Of a stretch of 64,000 nucleotides of DNA, positions 10,776-21,193 are shown piece after piece. Each line of letters starts with the position of its first letter. Within the stretch, counting starts at the first letter, position 1. The notes under the pieces are model-generated. The model did not search any database. It had not been told where the DNA came from and saw only the letters and a list, made by a program, of their open reading frames with translations. A program made the position numbers and the translations under genes. The DNA is taken from NCBI GenBank assembly GCA_029465975.1, contig CM055755.1, forward strand, positions 9,019,064 to 9,083,063. Reading direction: 5' to 3'. This DNA is from Dallia pectoralis (Eukaryota > Chordata > Actinopteri > Esociformes > Umbridae).

Positions 10776-11851
10776 CAACTGATTCACAGGGCTGAAATTG
10801 GTATCCAAGGTGACAACTCTAAAATGAACTAAAAAATTAAAAACAGGAAACAAACAGAAGGTTAAAATTAACAAACTAGAGATACTTTGGAGAATGTGTT
10901 GTTGCGTGCATTCTCCAGATGAGTTTCAACTCATTATACAGTTACATGTTTTCTCAGAGAGACCCAAAACTGAACACAAGATGACTTCCCCGACTCAGAG
11001 ATGCTCTGTCAAAAACTACCTGTTTGTCCCGGGTTGTATATTGGTTTGTCCGTTTGGACAAATGTCATCGAGCTGTCGGGTTTGATCTTGACCTTTCTCT
11101 CTTCTGTTGATACGTATGTTTCACCACGAACCTCCACCTTAAACTTTAGTATTTTTTCTTCCTGCAGCTTAGGGGCCTGTTTGGCAAACAAAATGGACCA
11201 ACACACTAGTAAGCAAATGAATGCACCATAAACAACTAAAACCTGGAGTCAATTCAGCCTGATCCTCAGAACAGACGGATACGATTCACAGGGGAATTGA
11301 GCCGGAGGAATACACTTTTATTTGAATGGCTTTGCTAAATGACCCGACTGGGACGCAAGAGTGTTGTACTGACCTGAAACTGGAAACAGAGATGAAACTC
11401 CTGATCGGAACTCTTCTGAAGAAGAGTGGAGTTGTGTACATCATCAACCAGAGATATGGTCATGTTCAAGGTCTCCCGGGGCTGCAGAAGGCTGGCACAA
11501 AACGTAGCCTCCAAACCTGCCTGGATCACTGCAGGAATAGTTACCAGGTAAGCCCTAAAAGCAAACACAATCACATACACACACTACTGTTGAAAATGAT
11601 GTTCCAGCACAAGTTCGCCCTCCAATACAGAAGTGTTATGGGCACAGTACAATAAACAAATGGCTAATTCCTAAGACCTTAAGGTAGGCTATTGTCAGAG
11701 TAAAATCACTTAATATTGTCCATTGAGCATGAGTTGTCATACAGGGAAAAAATATTGGTATATGATGACTACATTTCTGGTTAACTTACGGTCTTGTGGT
11801 TTCTTGGGTATCTTGACACACACAAAGCCAGTGAAAGTAGGCAAAAAGCAT
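10776..11851 (-). CDS. Alpha-2-macroglobulin-like gene, exons 1-4
   Basis: Four minus-strand exons are seen. Exon 1 (11851-11790) is a short leader starting MLFAYFHWL. Exon 2 (11554-11374) gives AYLVTIPAVIQAGLEATFC. Exon 3 (11176-11020) gives FVQTDKPIYNPGQT, the family hallmark of macroglobulin domain 1-2. Exon 4 (10828-10776, 53 nt) gives VHFRVVTLDTNF. Phases join without a break (2, 0, 1, 0), and the 53-nt exon followed by a 21-nt exon fits the vertebrate A2M gene structure. The start is chosen because only the second ATG is in frame with exon 2. A2M-like proteins are secreted thioester protease traps; the bait and thioester regions are not in this window. Exons 5-7 lie at 3647-4218 on the other strand. 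Confidence 0.82.
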
Positions 11852-12781
11852 CCATCTCCACACCTGAATCCTACAGAGATTCATCACTAAATTAGATAGT
11901 AATCACGCTAGTCAGCCTGGGTTCAAACTGCCTGACTCACACCGACTACCAGGAACTAGCAGAAGTATTGTATTTATCCAGATGATGGGGTTACATGTCA
12001 GCACCATCTCCCACCTGGTTAGCCAATCCTGTAACTGTTAGGAGTGACTGTTTCTGGAGGGAGGAAATGGGTTTAGACGAGTGGGTGTCATTTGTGTAAA
12101 ACTAGAAAACAAATATGTTGGTTGCAGAAAGGTCTTAACACCATTACATATATATATATATATTTAAATGATATATCTATTTATTTTTATGCATACAATT
12201 CAGCACATGCCTCAATTCAATACTACCTGTATGAATGCATATTGTACATAATAAAGGTATTTCAGATGGCTCAATAAAATAAATTACTGTAATGTCAGAA
12301 TATGAATATAGAGCATATATTTTCTTTTTTTTAGTGGACGCCATTTTGTTTGATAAATTCATTACTCTTCCATTTTATGTTTGTGTTTATGGAGTTTCAA
12401 TCCAGATGTGAACACTTCCCTGGATTCTCTTTTTTCATTCATACTTGTTGTTACTGAAACAATGAAATCTGGTTTGTCTCAACGTTGTTTATGATCCATT
12501 TATTTTGAGAAACACCAAAGAGCTGTCCTGCCTCCCTGATAAATGGCACAATGATTAGCAAATAATTTCTCCATAATCTTATTCACAAATTGTATTGACA
12601 GTCATTATTGTGTATTTTTATAACTGCCTATTTAAAAGTTTAACAACCTTATATTTAGGCTTATCAAAATTAAAACTTTAATTGTGTGAATTGCTAGACT
12701 ACATCTCATTTATCAAGAAAAACATTGAATGGACTGAAAGTGCAAATTATACTGCTAGTAAATATGTAATTAAACTGGGGT
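11852..12781. other. Upstream of the a2m-like gene; no gene seen
   Basis: Mostly AT-rich sequence with a short TA run near 12150. I could not support any promoter element or exon. Confidence 0.5.
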
Positions 12782-13552
12782 GTTTTTTATGATACACTTA
12801 ATACAGACTGCAGTCTGTGAGTTAGGGATAACTGTCATTATGATACATACACTTGATACAGACTGCACTCTGTGAGTTAGGGATAACTGTCATTATGATA
12901 CACTTGATACAGACTGCACTCTGTGAGTTAGGGATAACTGTCATTATGATACACTTAATACAGACTGCAGTCTGTGAGTTAGGATAACTGTCATTATGAT
13001 ACACTTAATACAGACTGCAGTCTGTGAGTTAGGGATAACTGTCATTATGATACACTTAATACAGACTGCAGTCTGTGAGTTAGGGATAACTGTCATTATG
13101 ATACACTTAATACAGACTGCAGTCTGTGAGTTAGGGATAACTGTCATTATGATACACTTAATACAGACTGCAGTCTGTGAGTTAGGGATAACTGTCATTA
13201 TGATACACTTGATACAGACTGCAGTCTGTGAGTTAGGGATAACTGTCATTATGATACACTTAATACAGACTGCAGTCTGTGAGTTAGGGATAACTGTTAT
13301 TACCATACACTTAATACAGACTGCAGTCTGTGAGTTAGAGATAACTGTCATTATGATACACTTAATACAGACTGCAGTCTGTGAGTTAGGGATAACTGTT
13401 ATTACCATACACTTAATACAGACTGCAGTCTGTGAGTTAGCGATAACTGTCATTATGATACACTTAATACAGACTGCAGTCTGTGAGTTAGGGATAACTG
13501 TTATTACCATACACTTAATACAGACTGCAGTCTGTGAGTTAGCGATAACTGC
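12782..13552. repeat. 51-bp minisatellite with a 16-bp palindrome in each unit
   Basis: About 15 units of 51 bp. The core ACAGACTGCAGTCTGT is a perfect palindrome in most units; three units near 12866-12920 carry ACTGCACTCTG and lose it. Because 51 is a multiple of three, both strands show long open frames made of repeated QTAVC peptides. These are not genes. Confidence 0.95.
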
Positions 13553-15011
13553 CAGGACAGTCCCTCACAACTTCGTACTGATCCTGTTGGCGAGAGGGAG
13601 ATTTGTATTAAAAATATTTAGCACAATTTTTTAATTCCTTATGAATATTTTAGGAAATTATTTTGACACACGTACACTGTAAAAAAAGATACACCATATC
13701 TACTCAATAAAATTGAGGCAACAGATTACAAGCAATATTATTAATTAAATTTCACAAGGTTTGGTATTGAGTAAATATTAATTAAATGAGACCCTTAATA
13801 GTTATCCATTTATTATGAGTAGATTCAAATAGAAAACAGTACAGAATTAATTATAACCTAAACAAAAATATTGAGTTAATTTGAAAAAGATAAACTCCCT
13901 AATGTGTAAATAGTACTAACAAAAAGTAATTAATTTCTAAATATCAATGATATATAATTGAGTAGTAATCATCTACATTAATCTGCAAATTGATTTAAAT
14001 TTAATCAATGCAATTAATTATATTTAAATATTAGTCTTTCTTAAGAATTAGTAGTTCATGGCCCAGAAAGTACAGAACTTAACAAATACTCTGTTAAGAA
14101 TTTTATTAACAATTCACTTTTGTGCTTTCGACACATTGCAGCGCATCAATGTACACACTCTAATTTCAAGCCAGCAGTTCCATTATGATCTCCAGTCTTC
14201 TTCCAAGGGCTCCACCTTTGACAGTTCCATTATGATCTCCAGTCTTCTTCCAAGGGCTCCACCTTTGGCCTGAAATAGTGTCAGTAGCTTGGGAGTGTGA
14301 CGTCTAACGCAGACATACATTTAGATTCCAGATGTAAAGTATAGTTGTTCTTTGAAATTTTGCATTGATCTGAAACACAAAAGGCAACAAAAGAGACATC
14401 AGTTGTTAATAGCCTTTTAAACCTCTTATGTATATATTTTCTAACATTCAATACTTTTTGCCACTATCAGGCACTTGATGTCCCCCTCCACAATATTGAG
14501 ATATGTATACATTCAGGATTTTTTAATGAGGGAGAGTTAAATGTAATTTTAAGGATTTTAATGCAAAATTGAAACATGAATTGCAAATTCCAACTTACTT
14601 GAAAAGCGTCAAACAGGGCAGGCCAGCGGTCCTTTACCAGTCATCTTTATGGACATTTTTTTCCAATGGAGTTTGGCGGCCGGCTCACGAAGCTCCAACT
14701 ATCAAACTAAACATTGCTAGTCTGATATGAAAAAGTATTATGTTACTAAAATGTTTTCAGAAACTTTTAGTGTACGGTTTAACTGTAAAATGAGAAAGTT
14801 TGTCCAAAGTTAATCTCCCTTCCTCCTGCTAATGTTACATTAAGTGCTAGCTAACCGATGTGGACGGACTTTACCACACTGAAATTAACAGCTTTATGCA
14901 TGAAAATAAATACAATTGCGGCTCTAAAACACAACACTGTTAATAGACTTCACGTGTGTTTAGCTGGTATGTTACCTTCACATTTACAAGTTTCAACAAA
15001 AGTGACTGAGA

Positions 15012-15181
15012 GTTCCCTATCAGGGAACTTCGAGCTGCGTGAAAACGCTATGGGAACGCTCTGCGTGAGTGCGTCATGAAGCACATGTGTAATCAGTCCA
15101 ATGGCGTGACGCAACGTCACAGACAGGTGACGTCGCGACCAGGAAGTCATAAAAGCACCCCTAATTACCGGCACCTTCAGT
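15012..15181 (+). repeat. DIRS left inverted terminal repeat
   Basis: It begins GTTCCCTATCAGGGAAC and runs to CCGGCACCTTCAG. The reverse complement lies at 19632-19824 with a few differences; the outermost ~30 bp differ between the ends, as in other DIRS elements. Confidence 0.85.
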
Positions 15182-15184
15182 TTT

Positions 15185-16159
15185 TTGTTGCTTCAGCAAG
15201 TGCATGTTGTGGGAAAGCTCAACATCGAGTGGCCGGCTGACAGGCAGGAGTCTGCTTCAACCAGTAAGTTGAATGAACGATTCTTGCCCTCCCGTGCTTT
15301 ACCTCCTCGCCGGTGTTTGCCTTTCTTCCCGGACCTCCACACTGAGGTGTCGAGGTCCTGGAAAAAGCCGGTGTCGTCCCGGGTGTTTAATCCGCGGACT
15401 CATATGTATTCGAATGTTGCCGAGGCTAATGTTCATGGGTACGGACCGATGCCGGTCGCGGAGGAGATACTGGCGAGCCATTTATCTCCCGCGGCATCGC
15501 CTCTGAGGACACCGGCATTGCCCTCCAAGGCGTTGAAGACTACTTCAGCGCTGGTGGGCAAAGCTTATTCGGTGGCGGGTCAGGCAGCTTCCTGCCTGCA
15601 TACTATGTCTATTCTACAGGCATATCAGGCAGAGCTGCTTAGCGACGGGGCTCAGGGGGAGACTGTAAGTCCTGATGAGGTTCGAGAACTTCGTCAGGCG
15701 GCGGATTTGTCTCTTCGTGCCACTAAGGAGACGGCCAAATCAGTGGGCCGTGCTATGGCAGCCTTGGTGGCTACGGAGAGGCATCTCTGGCTAAGCCTCT
15801 CTGATATGAGAGATAGGGAGAAAGCCTTCCTTCTGGACGCGCCTCTTTCCCCTGACGGCCTCTTTGGCCCTGCTATTGGCTCGGTCGTCGAGAAGTTTCA
15901 GGAGGAGAGAAGGCAGGGGGCTGCCTTCCAGAAATTTCTCCCCCGTCGTAGCCGCGTCGCGGGGGCTGTCGGACGGGGGCAGCCCCGCCCGGCGCCGAGC
16001 ACGGCACACCGGGCGCAGCAGAGAGTGAGTGTCGCTACTCGGGCGCCCCCACACGATGAGTGGGCCGAGGGGCGACGCTCACAGGCGGGGCCTTCGAGGG
16101 GTAGGACAGTTCCGAGGCCTGTCGCTACACCCAAGAAGGCTTTGTCTAAGAGACCCTGA
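15185..16159 (+). CDS. DIRS ORF1, gag-like protein
   Basis: This open frame of 324 codons directly follows the left terminal repeat. The product is rich in Ala, Arg and Ser, with a basic C-terminal tail (GPSRGRTVPRPVATPKK), which suits a nucleic-acid-binding capsid-like role. I see no zinc knuckle. The end overlaps the next reading frame (from about 16029), an arrangement usual for DIRS elements. Function is inferred from position, since gag-like proteins of this group are poorly conserved. Confidence 0.7.
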   Translation: MLLQQVHVVGKLNIEWPADRQESASTSKLNERFLPSRALPPRRCLPFFPDLHTEVSRSWKKPVSSRVFNPRTHMYSNVAEANVHGYGPMPVAEEILASHLSPAASPLRTPALPSKALKTTSALVGKAYSVAGQAASCLHTMSILQAYQAELLSDGAQGETVSPDEVRELRQAADLSLRATKETAKSVGRAMAALVATERHLWLSLSDMRDREKAFLLDAPLSPDGLFGPAIGSVVEKFQEERRQGAAFQKFLPRRSRVAGAVGRGQPRPAPSTAHRAQQRVSVATRAPPHDEWAEGRRSQAGPSRGRTVPRPVATPKKALSKRP

Positions 16160-16299
16160 CAGGGGGGTCAAACCGCTGGGGGTGGTCCCCACCAGGGGAG
16201 TAGTGAGCTCCTCCTGGTGCCCTCAGCGGGGTGGCCTGGGCGAGCGTTTTCCCGAGGGGCGCTCGCCTCCTCCGAGGAGGAGCCCAGAACTGTCGGACC

Positions 16300-17347
16300 A
16301 GTGGTTCCCTGCCAGTGCGCTGTTACAGGGCACTGTGTCTGCAGTACCTGTTACTCCAGAGGCCAGCCTCGAGAGGCTGGTACCCCTAGTAGATTTTCTG
16401 GCAGAGTGGAAGACCCTGCCGAATATATCTCAGTGGGTCCTGCGGATAATCGAGAGCGGGTATGCCATCCAATTCAGGACGCATCCGCCTCGTTTCAATG
16501 GGGTCCTGCCCACAGTGGTGGGCCCAGAGCAGGCTCTGGTACTGGAGCAGGAGGTACAGACTCTCCTGCTAAAAGGGGCTATAGAACGAGTTCTTCCTCT
16601 CAGCAGGGAGTCGGGCTGGTACAGCCGGTACTTCGTTGTTCCCAAGAAGGATGGGGGGTTGCGTCCTATTTTAGACCTACGTCTGTTGAATCAGACGGTC
16701 GGGAGACTCAGCTTCAAAATGCTCACTCTCAAACAGATCGTATCACAGATCAGGTCCGAGGACTGGTTTGTCACGATAGATCTGAAGGACGCCTATTTTC
16801 ACATCTCCATCCTTCCACAACACAGGAAGTTCCTGAGGTTCGCTTTTGGGGCGAAGCGTACCAGTATCGGGTTCTTCCGTCTGGCCTAGCACTCTCTCCC
16901 CGTACGTTCACGAGATGTATAGACGCTGCCCTGGCGCCGTTGCGCCTCCAGGGCATACGCATCCTCAATTACATCGACGATTGGTTGATTCTGGCTCCGT
17001 CGGAGCATCTAGCGGTTCGGCATCGAGATGTCGTTCTGGCTCACATCAACAAACTGGGGTTGAGGCTCAATGCTGGGAAGAGTGTGCTGGTGACCACTTT
17101 CCTGGGCGTAGTCTGGGATTCGACCACGATGCGGGCACATCTGTCTCCTGCACGTGTGGCGTCAATCCTTGCTGCCGTCGAGCAGGTGAGGCTAGGCCAG
17201 TCACTCACTGTGAAACAGTTTCAGAGACTGTTGGGTCTGCTGGCAGCGTCCAACGTTATTCCTTGCGGCCTGCTGTTCATGAGACCGTTACAGTGGTGGC
17301 TCATGAACAGGGCCGCAAGGAATGCTGTTCATGAGCCACCACTGTAA
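16300..17347 (+). pseudogene. DIRS reverse transcriptase domain, frameshifted
   Basis: The first half (frame of 16029) reads WYSRYFVVPKKDGGLRPILD and TIDLKDAYFHI, the fingers and palm motifs with the first catalytic Asp. After a frameshift near 16850 the frame of 16217 continues with YRVLPSGLALSPRTFTR and the catalytic NYIDDWLILA. The thumb side ends in RPLQWWL, where a scrambled duplication begins. The YIDD box and overall motif order are those of DIRS and related reverse transcriptases. One base must be gained or lost to join the halves, so this copy is broken or has a sequencing error. Confidence 0.85.
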
Positions 17348-17475
17348 CGGTCTCATGAACAGCAGGCCGCAAGGAATAACGTTGCGGCCTGCTGTTCATG
17401 AGACCGTTACAGTGGTGGCTCATGAACAGCATTCCTTGCGGCCTGCTGTTCATGAGACCGTTACAGTGGTGGCTC
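17263..17475. repeat. Scrambled direct and inverted duplication inside the DIRS polymerase
   Basis: A block of about 60 bp (CCTGCTGTTCATGAGACCGT, then TACAGTGGTGGCTCATGAAC) occurs three times forward and once inverted between them. The original coding meaning is RPLQWWL. The block breaks the link from reverse transcriptase to RNase H. Confidence 0.9.
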
Positions 17476-17479
17476 AGAA

Positions 17480-18414
17480 CCAAGGGGTTCTCCCCGAGGG
17501 GAAACCAGTTCCGCATGATCACTGTTACGCGGCGTTGTCTCCGCACGCTGGTCATGTGGAGGAAGCCTTGGTTCCTAACCCAGGGTCCCGTGTTGGGAGC
17601 TCCGTGTCGTCGTGTTACACTAACGACGGATGCCTCCCTCACCGGCTGGGGGGCGATCATGAGTGGTCGCCCAGCTCAAGGGCTCTGGCGGGGCCATCAG
17701 CTATCATGGCACATAAATTGGCTAGAGATGCTGGCAGTTTACCAGGCTCTGAAGCACTTCCTCCCAGACCTAAGGGGTCATCATGTTCTTGTCCGGTCGG
17801 ACAACACATCGGTGGTTTTTTACATCAACCACCAGGGGGGTCTGCGCTCACGCCCACTTTACAATCTGGCCCGCCAGGTCCTTCTGTGGTCCCACGGGAA
17901 GCTCCTTTCTTTAAGGGCCATTTTTATCCCTGGGTACCTAAATCAGGGGGCAGACACCCTAACGAGACAGGGGCCGAGGCCTGGGGAGTGGAGACTCCAT
18001 CCCGAGGTGGTGGAGCTCCTTTGGTCGCACTTCGGTCGGGCCGAAGTGGACCTATTTGCGTCCAGAGAGACGTCACACTGTCCTCTGTGGTTTTCGCTGA
18101 CTCATCCAGCCCCACTGGGGCTGGATGCCATGGTGCAGGCATGGCCGAGGTCACGCCTGTACGCTTTCCCCCCGGTTGCTCTGCTCCCAGGAGTTCTGGA
18201 GAGGATCCGTCAGGAGCGGGTCAGTCTACTGCTCGTAGCACCGTACTGGCCGGCCCGAGTATGGTTTGCGGACCTAATATCTCTCCTCGTCGGCTCTCCG
18301 CTGGAGATTCCAATCAGGAGGGACCTGCTTTCCCAGGCGCATGGGGTCATCCTTCACCCCCGCCCGGAGCTGTGGAAACTATGGGCCTGGCCTCTGAGGG
18401 GGCAAGCCTCTTAG
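17480..18414 (+). CDS. DIRS RNase H domain and connection
   Basis: The frame of 17398 reads LTTDASLTGWGAI (first catalytic Asp), LSWHINWLEMLAVYQAL (Glu), VLVRSDNTSVVFYINHQGG (Asp) and GYLNQGADTLTR. These are the RNase H motifs of DIRS/Gypsy-type polymerases. Past about 17980 the protein continues with EVDLFASRETSHCPLW and VAPYWPARVW, typical of the DIRS region after RNase H. The frame ends at 18414, overlapping the start of the recombinase frame. Confidence 0.85.
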
Positions 18415-19433
18415 TTTCAGGTCTCTCGACTGAGGTCGTTGAGACCATCCTTCACTCCAGAGCTCCAGCCACAAGGAAGGCGTATGCCGCCAGGTGGAAA
18501 CTGTTCACCTCGTGGTGTAGAGAACGGCAGGTGGACCCAGTTAACTGCCCAGTGTTTGCAGTACTGGAGTTCCTGCAGCATCGCTTTTCTACAGGTCTAT
18601 CCCCATCCACACTGAAGGTGTATGTGGCGGCTTTGTCCGCATGCCATGTCCCTCTAAATGGGGTTTCTCTGGCGAGACACTCACTGGTATCACGCTTCCT
18701 TCGTGGCGCCCGGAGGCTGAGGCCAGCAGCCGGCATGAGGGTGCCATCCTGGGACCTGGCTATTGTACTAGAAGGCCTCTCTCGTGCTCCGTTTGAGCCC
18801 ATTGAGGAGGTCCCTGACAAGTTCGTGACCCTCAAGACGGTCTTCTTACTTGCCATCTCTTCTCTGAAGAGGATTGGTGATATGCAAGCGCTGTCGTTGG
18901 CGCCCTCTTGCTTGGACTTCTCACCCGGTATGGTCAAGGCGTTTCTACTACCTTCACCCGGGTATGTCCCCAAGGTCCCAACTAACATCGTTGGGCCTAT
19001 TGTGCTGCAAGCCTTCTGCCCTCCTCCTTTTTTGACGTCGGACCAGAAGAAGCATAACCTCCTCTGCCCGGTAAGGGCCTTAGACGCCTACGTCCACAGA
19101 ACTGCCCTGTGGAGGCTGTCCGAACAGCTGTTCGTGTGCTTTGGACCACCCAAGTGAGGGGGTCCTGTGTCTAAGCAGAGGATGAGCAAGTGGGTGGTTG
19201 AGGCCATCTCACTTGCTTACGAGTCGGCTGGTCAGCCTTCACCCTTGGCTGTTCGAGCCCACTCGACCAGGAGTATGGCGGCTTCAAAAGCCCTTTTGTC
19301 AGGTAAAGTGTCTCTACATGACGTCTGTGTTGCGGCAGGCTGGTCCTCACCGCACACGTTCGTGAGATTTTACCAGCTTGACTTTAGCTCCACGCCAGGG
19401 GCGCAGGTGCTTTCGTCCGAATGTGCGCTCTGA
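18370..19433 (+). pseudogene. DIRS tyrosine recombinase
   Basis: The N-terminal SAM-like part reads SRAPATRKAYAARWKLFTSW and LSPSTLKVYVAALS. The catalytic part has SSLKRIGDMQAL (first Arg), then, after a frameshift and stop at 19157, AHSTRSMAASKAL (His-x-x-Arg) and GWSSPHTFVRFYQLD (final His and Tyr nucleophile). All catalytic residues expected of a tyrosine recombinase can be located. The enzyme inserts the circular DNA intermediate of DIRS elements. The one-base shift near 19157 separates the last third (19167-19433) from the rest. Confidence 0.85.
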
Positions 19434-19462
19434 CTTCACATGGCGGACACTTGCTCGTATGG

Positions 19463-19585
19463 CGAAGTGGGTAGTGGCGTTCCCATAGCGTTTTCACGCA
19501 GCTCGAAGTTCCCTGATAGGGAACGTCTCTGGTTACGTATGTAACCTTAGTTCCCTGAGGGGAAACGAGACGCTGCGTGTCTGTG
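19463..19585 (+). repeat. DIRS internal complementary region
   Basis: The first part ending CGAAGTTCCCTGATAGGGAAC is the reverse complement of the element's left end (15012 on). The following GTCTCTGGTTACGTATGTAA part is the reverse complement of the right end (to 19824). The element's two ends are thus joined here in complement, as the DIRS replication model requires. Confidence 0.85.
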
Positions 19586-19631
19586 CCATACTCCCAGCAT
19601 GCCCTTGGCACTTGCTTCAGCCCATCAGAAA

Positions 19632-19824
19632 CTGAAGGTGCCGGTAATTAGGGGTGCTTTTATGACTTCCTGGTCGCGACGTCACCCGTCTGTGACGTTC
19701 CATCACGCCATTGGACTGATTACATATGTGCTTCATGACGCACTCACGCAGAGCGTTCCCATAGCGTTTTCACGCAGCGTCTCGTTCCCCTCAGGGAACT
19801 ACGGTTACATACGTAACCGGAGAC
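19632..19824 (-). repeat. DIRS right inverted terminal repeat
   Basis: The reverse complement matches 15012-15181, including the run from GCGTGAAAACGCTATGGGAA to ACCGGCACCTTCAG. It ends in ACGTAACCGGAGAC. Confidence 0.85.
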
Positions 19825-20173
19825 GAAGTTACGTTACCTGCCCGGGAAGACGAGCTCAACACACAGGAAGTCTTGTGGTTAGATGGTAGCCTACTGCATT
19901 TAAAAAGGCGCACTTTGACAGGAAGTGCTGTTCAATTAAAATTCGCCTGATTAAATTAATTTGAATTCACTCAATATTCTCTGTATTTGGGATTAGATAA
20001 ATATAATGCTTATGTTTTATTTAACTAAAATGGGTGGATTTTATTCCAAACATTTTTATTTGAAATGTAATTAAATATTTGCCTCAAAATCAAAAACACA
20101 ATCATATTGAGTATATTTTACCTAAAACATTAATTCAAATCTACATGACCACAGAATCATTTTTTACAGTGTA

Positions 20174-20620
20174 GGCTATTATTACGTGTATTTAGGATTT
20201 TAATTTCATTATTTTGAGGCCTAATCAATACAGGTTCGGAAGTTACGATGTCAACGTCAGGCAGGCATGTGATTGTAACGATTGGTGTTTGCTGGCAGTA
20301 TGCAGGACACAAACGCAGAGCTTCCAAAATAACACGTCTTTAATTATTGACGGCGAACAGGAAACAGAGACGACGCTTCGTCGTTACAAAATAACAGTGG
20401 TTGGACAACAACCAAAACCGTACTGTTAACCAGGATTTAATGTCTTTGATGAGTCCTTCTCCGCTGACAGGGGGTGTGTCATTCTGACACAACGCGGGAC
20501 AGAAAGGTCCGATTGTTACTGTGATCGACAAGTAAAAGCTTTCCCGAATCCCGCTCGTTCCATACAGCAACAGACAGACTCGTAAATTTAAATAATCGAA
20601 TAACAGAAACGACGAGTAAA
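20174..20620. other. Probable transposon-derived sequence before a hAT-like frame
   Basis: This resembles repetitive fish sequence (ACACAAACGCAGAGCTTCC, then TCTTTAATTATTGACGGCG), but I cannot identify ends or a class. Confidence 0.35.
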
Positions 20621-21193
20621 ATGTCACAGAAACGGATTTCGGATTTCTTTGAAAAACCACCACCTGTGAAAAAACACACTAGTACCGCAACAATGACAAC
20701 GGAGAGTAGCCTTAGTGAGGAGACTGTCCGCCCGCCTCTGCCTGCAGTTGCACCGGCAGGCCCAGCCCTAGCACCCGCATCCCAACCTACTAGCGTGATT
20801 GGATTAGACGAGCCCTTACAGCCAACATCTAGTTTAAAATTTCCTGCCCGGAGTTGTGGTAATGAAACGTTCTCACGATCTGTGGCACCGGCTTGGTTTG
20901 CTAGATGGCAGTGGCTACAATATGTGGAAGAGACCGATCATATTTTGTGTTTTTGTTTGCCTGAAAGAAGTCGGAAAAAAGTAATACCTAGAGATACATT
21001 TAAGAAAGACAACCCAATGCCGGCTTTTCAAATTGGCGTAAAGCCACTGAAACTCCCTGGACATTCGTCCCCTCATGAGATACTTTATCTCCACGACTCC
21101 AGAGCGCACCTCGACATTTGGACACCTGTAACCAGGGCACCCTGGCCCCTGCTTGTAGCTCAAAATAAGAGAATGGTGCCGCCGCGCTTGTAG
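20621..21193 (+). pseudogene. hAT-like transposase N-terminal fragment
   Basis: A 190-codon frame starts MSQKRISDFFEKP, a start typical of hAT/ZMYM-type transposase-derived proteins. It has one block resembling the TTF-type zinc finger (WFARWQWLQYVEETDHILCF). After about residue 140 the expected zinc-finger and catalytic regions are missing, and the frame ends. It is probably the 5' end of a decayed transposase gene. I do not see a downstream exon. Confidence 0.5.

Larger units (their letters stand above)
15012..19824 (+). mobile_element. DIRS-like tyrosine-recombinase retrotransposon
   Basis: It has inverted terminal repeats, a gag-like ORF, reverse transcriptase with YIDD, RNase H and a tyrosine recombinase, in the DIRS order. 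An internal region at about 19463-19585 is complementary to both outer ends joined together, which is the DIRS signature for circular replication. No target-site duplication is seen, as expected. Frameshifts near 16850 and 19157 and a scrambled repeat at 17263-17475 make this copy non-functional as written. Confidence 0.9.
13673..20173. mobile_element. DNA transposon-like unit with TACACTGTAAAAAA ends, split by a DIRS element
   Basis: The left end TACACTGTAAAAAA at 13673 is matched by its reverse complement ending at 20173. Next to each end is AT-rich sequence with loosely similar motifs (TACTCAAT). No transposase is seen outside the DIRS insert. The superfamily is unresolved; a TA duplication is possible. 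The ends could also be an accident of AT-rich sequence. Confidence 0.45.

Noticed and set aside
11326..11655. 109-codon plus-strand frame
   Set aside because: Antisense shadow of a2m-like exon 2.
12822..13634. Open frames of 188 and 212 codons on opposite strands
   Set aside because: Artefact of the 51-bp minisatellite; the palindrome makes the two strands encode similar QTAVC peptides.
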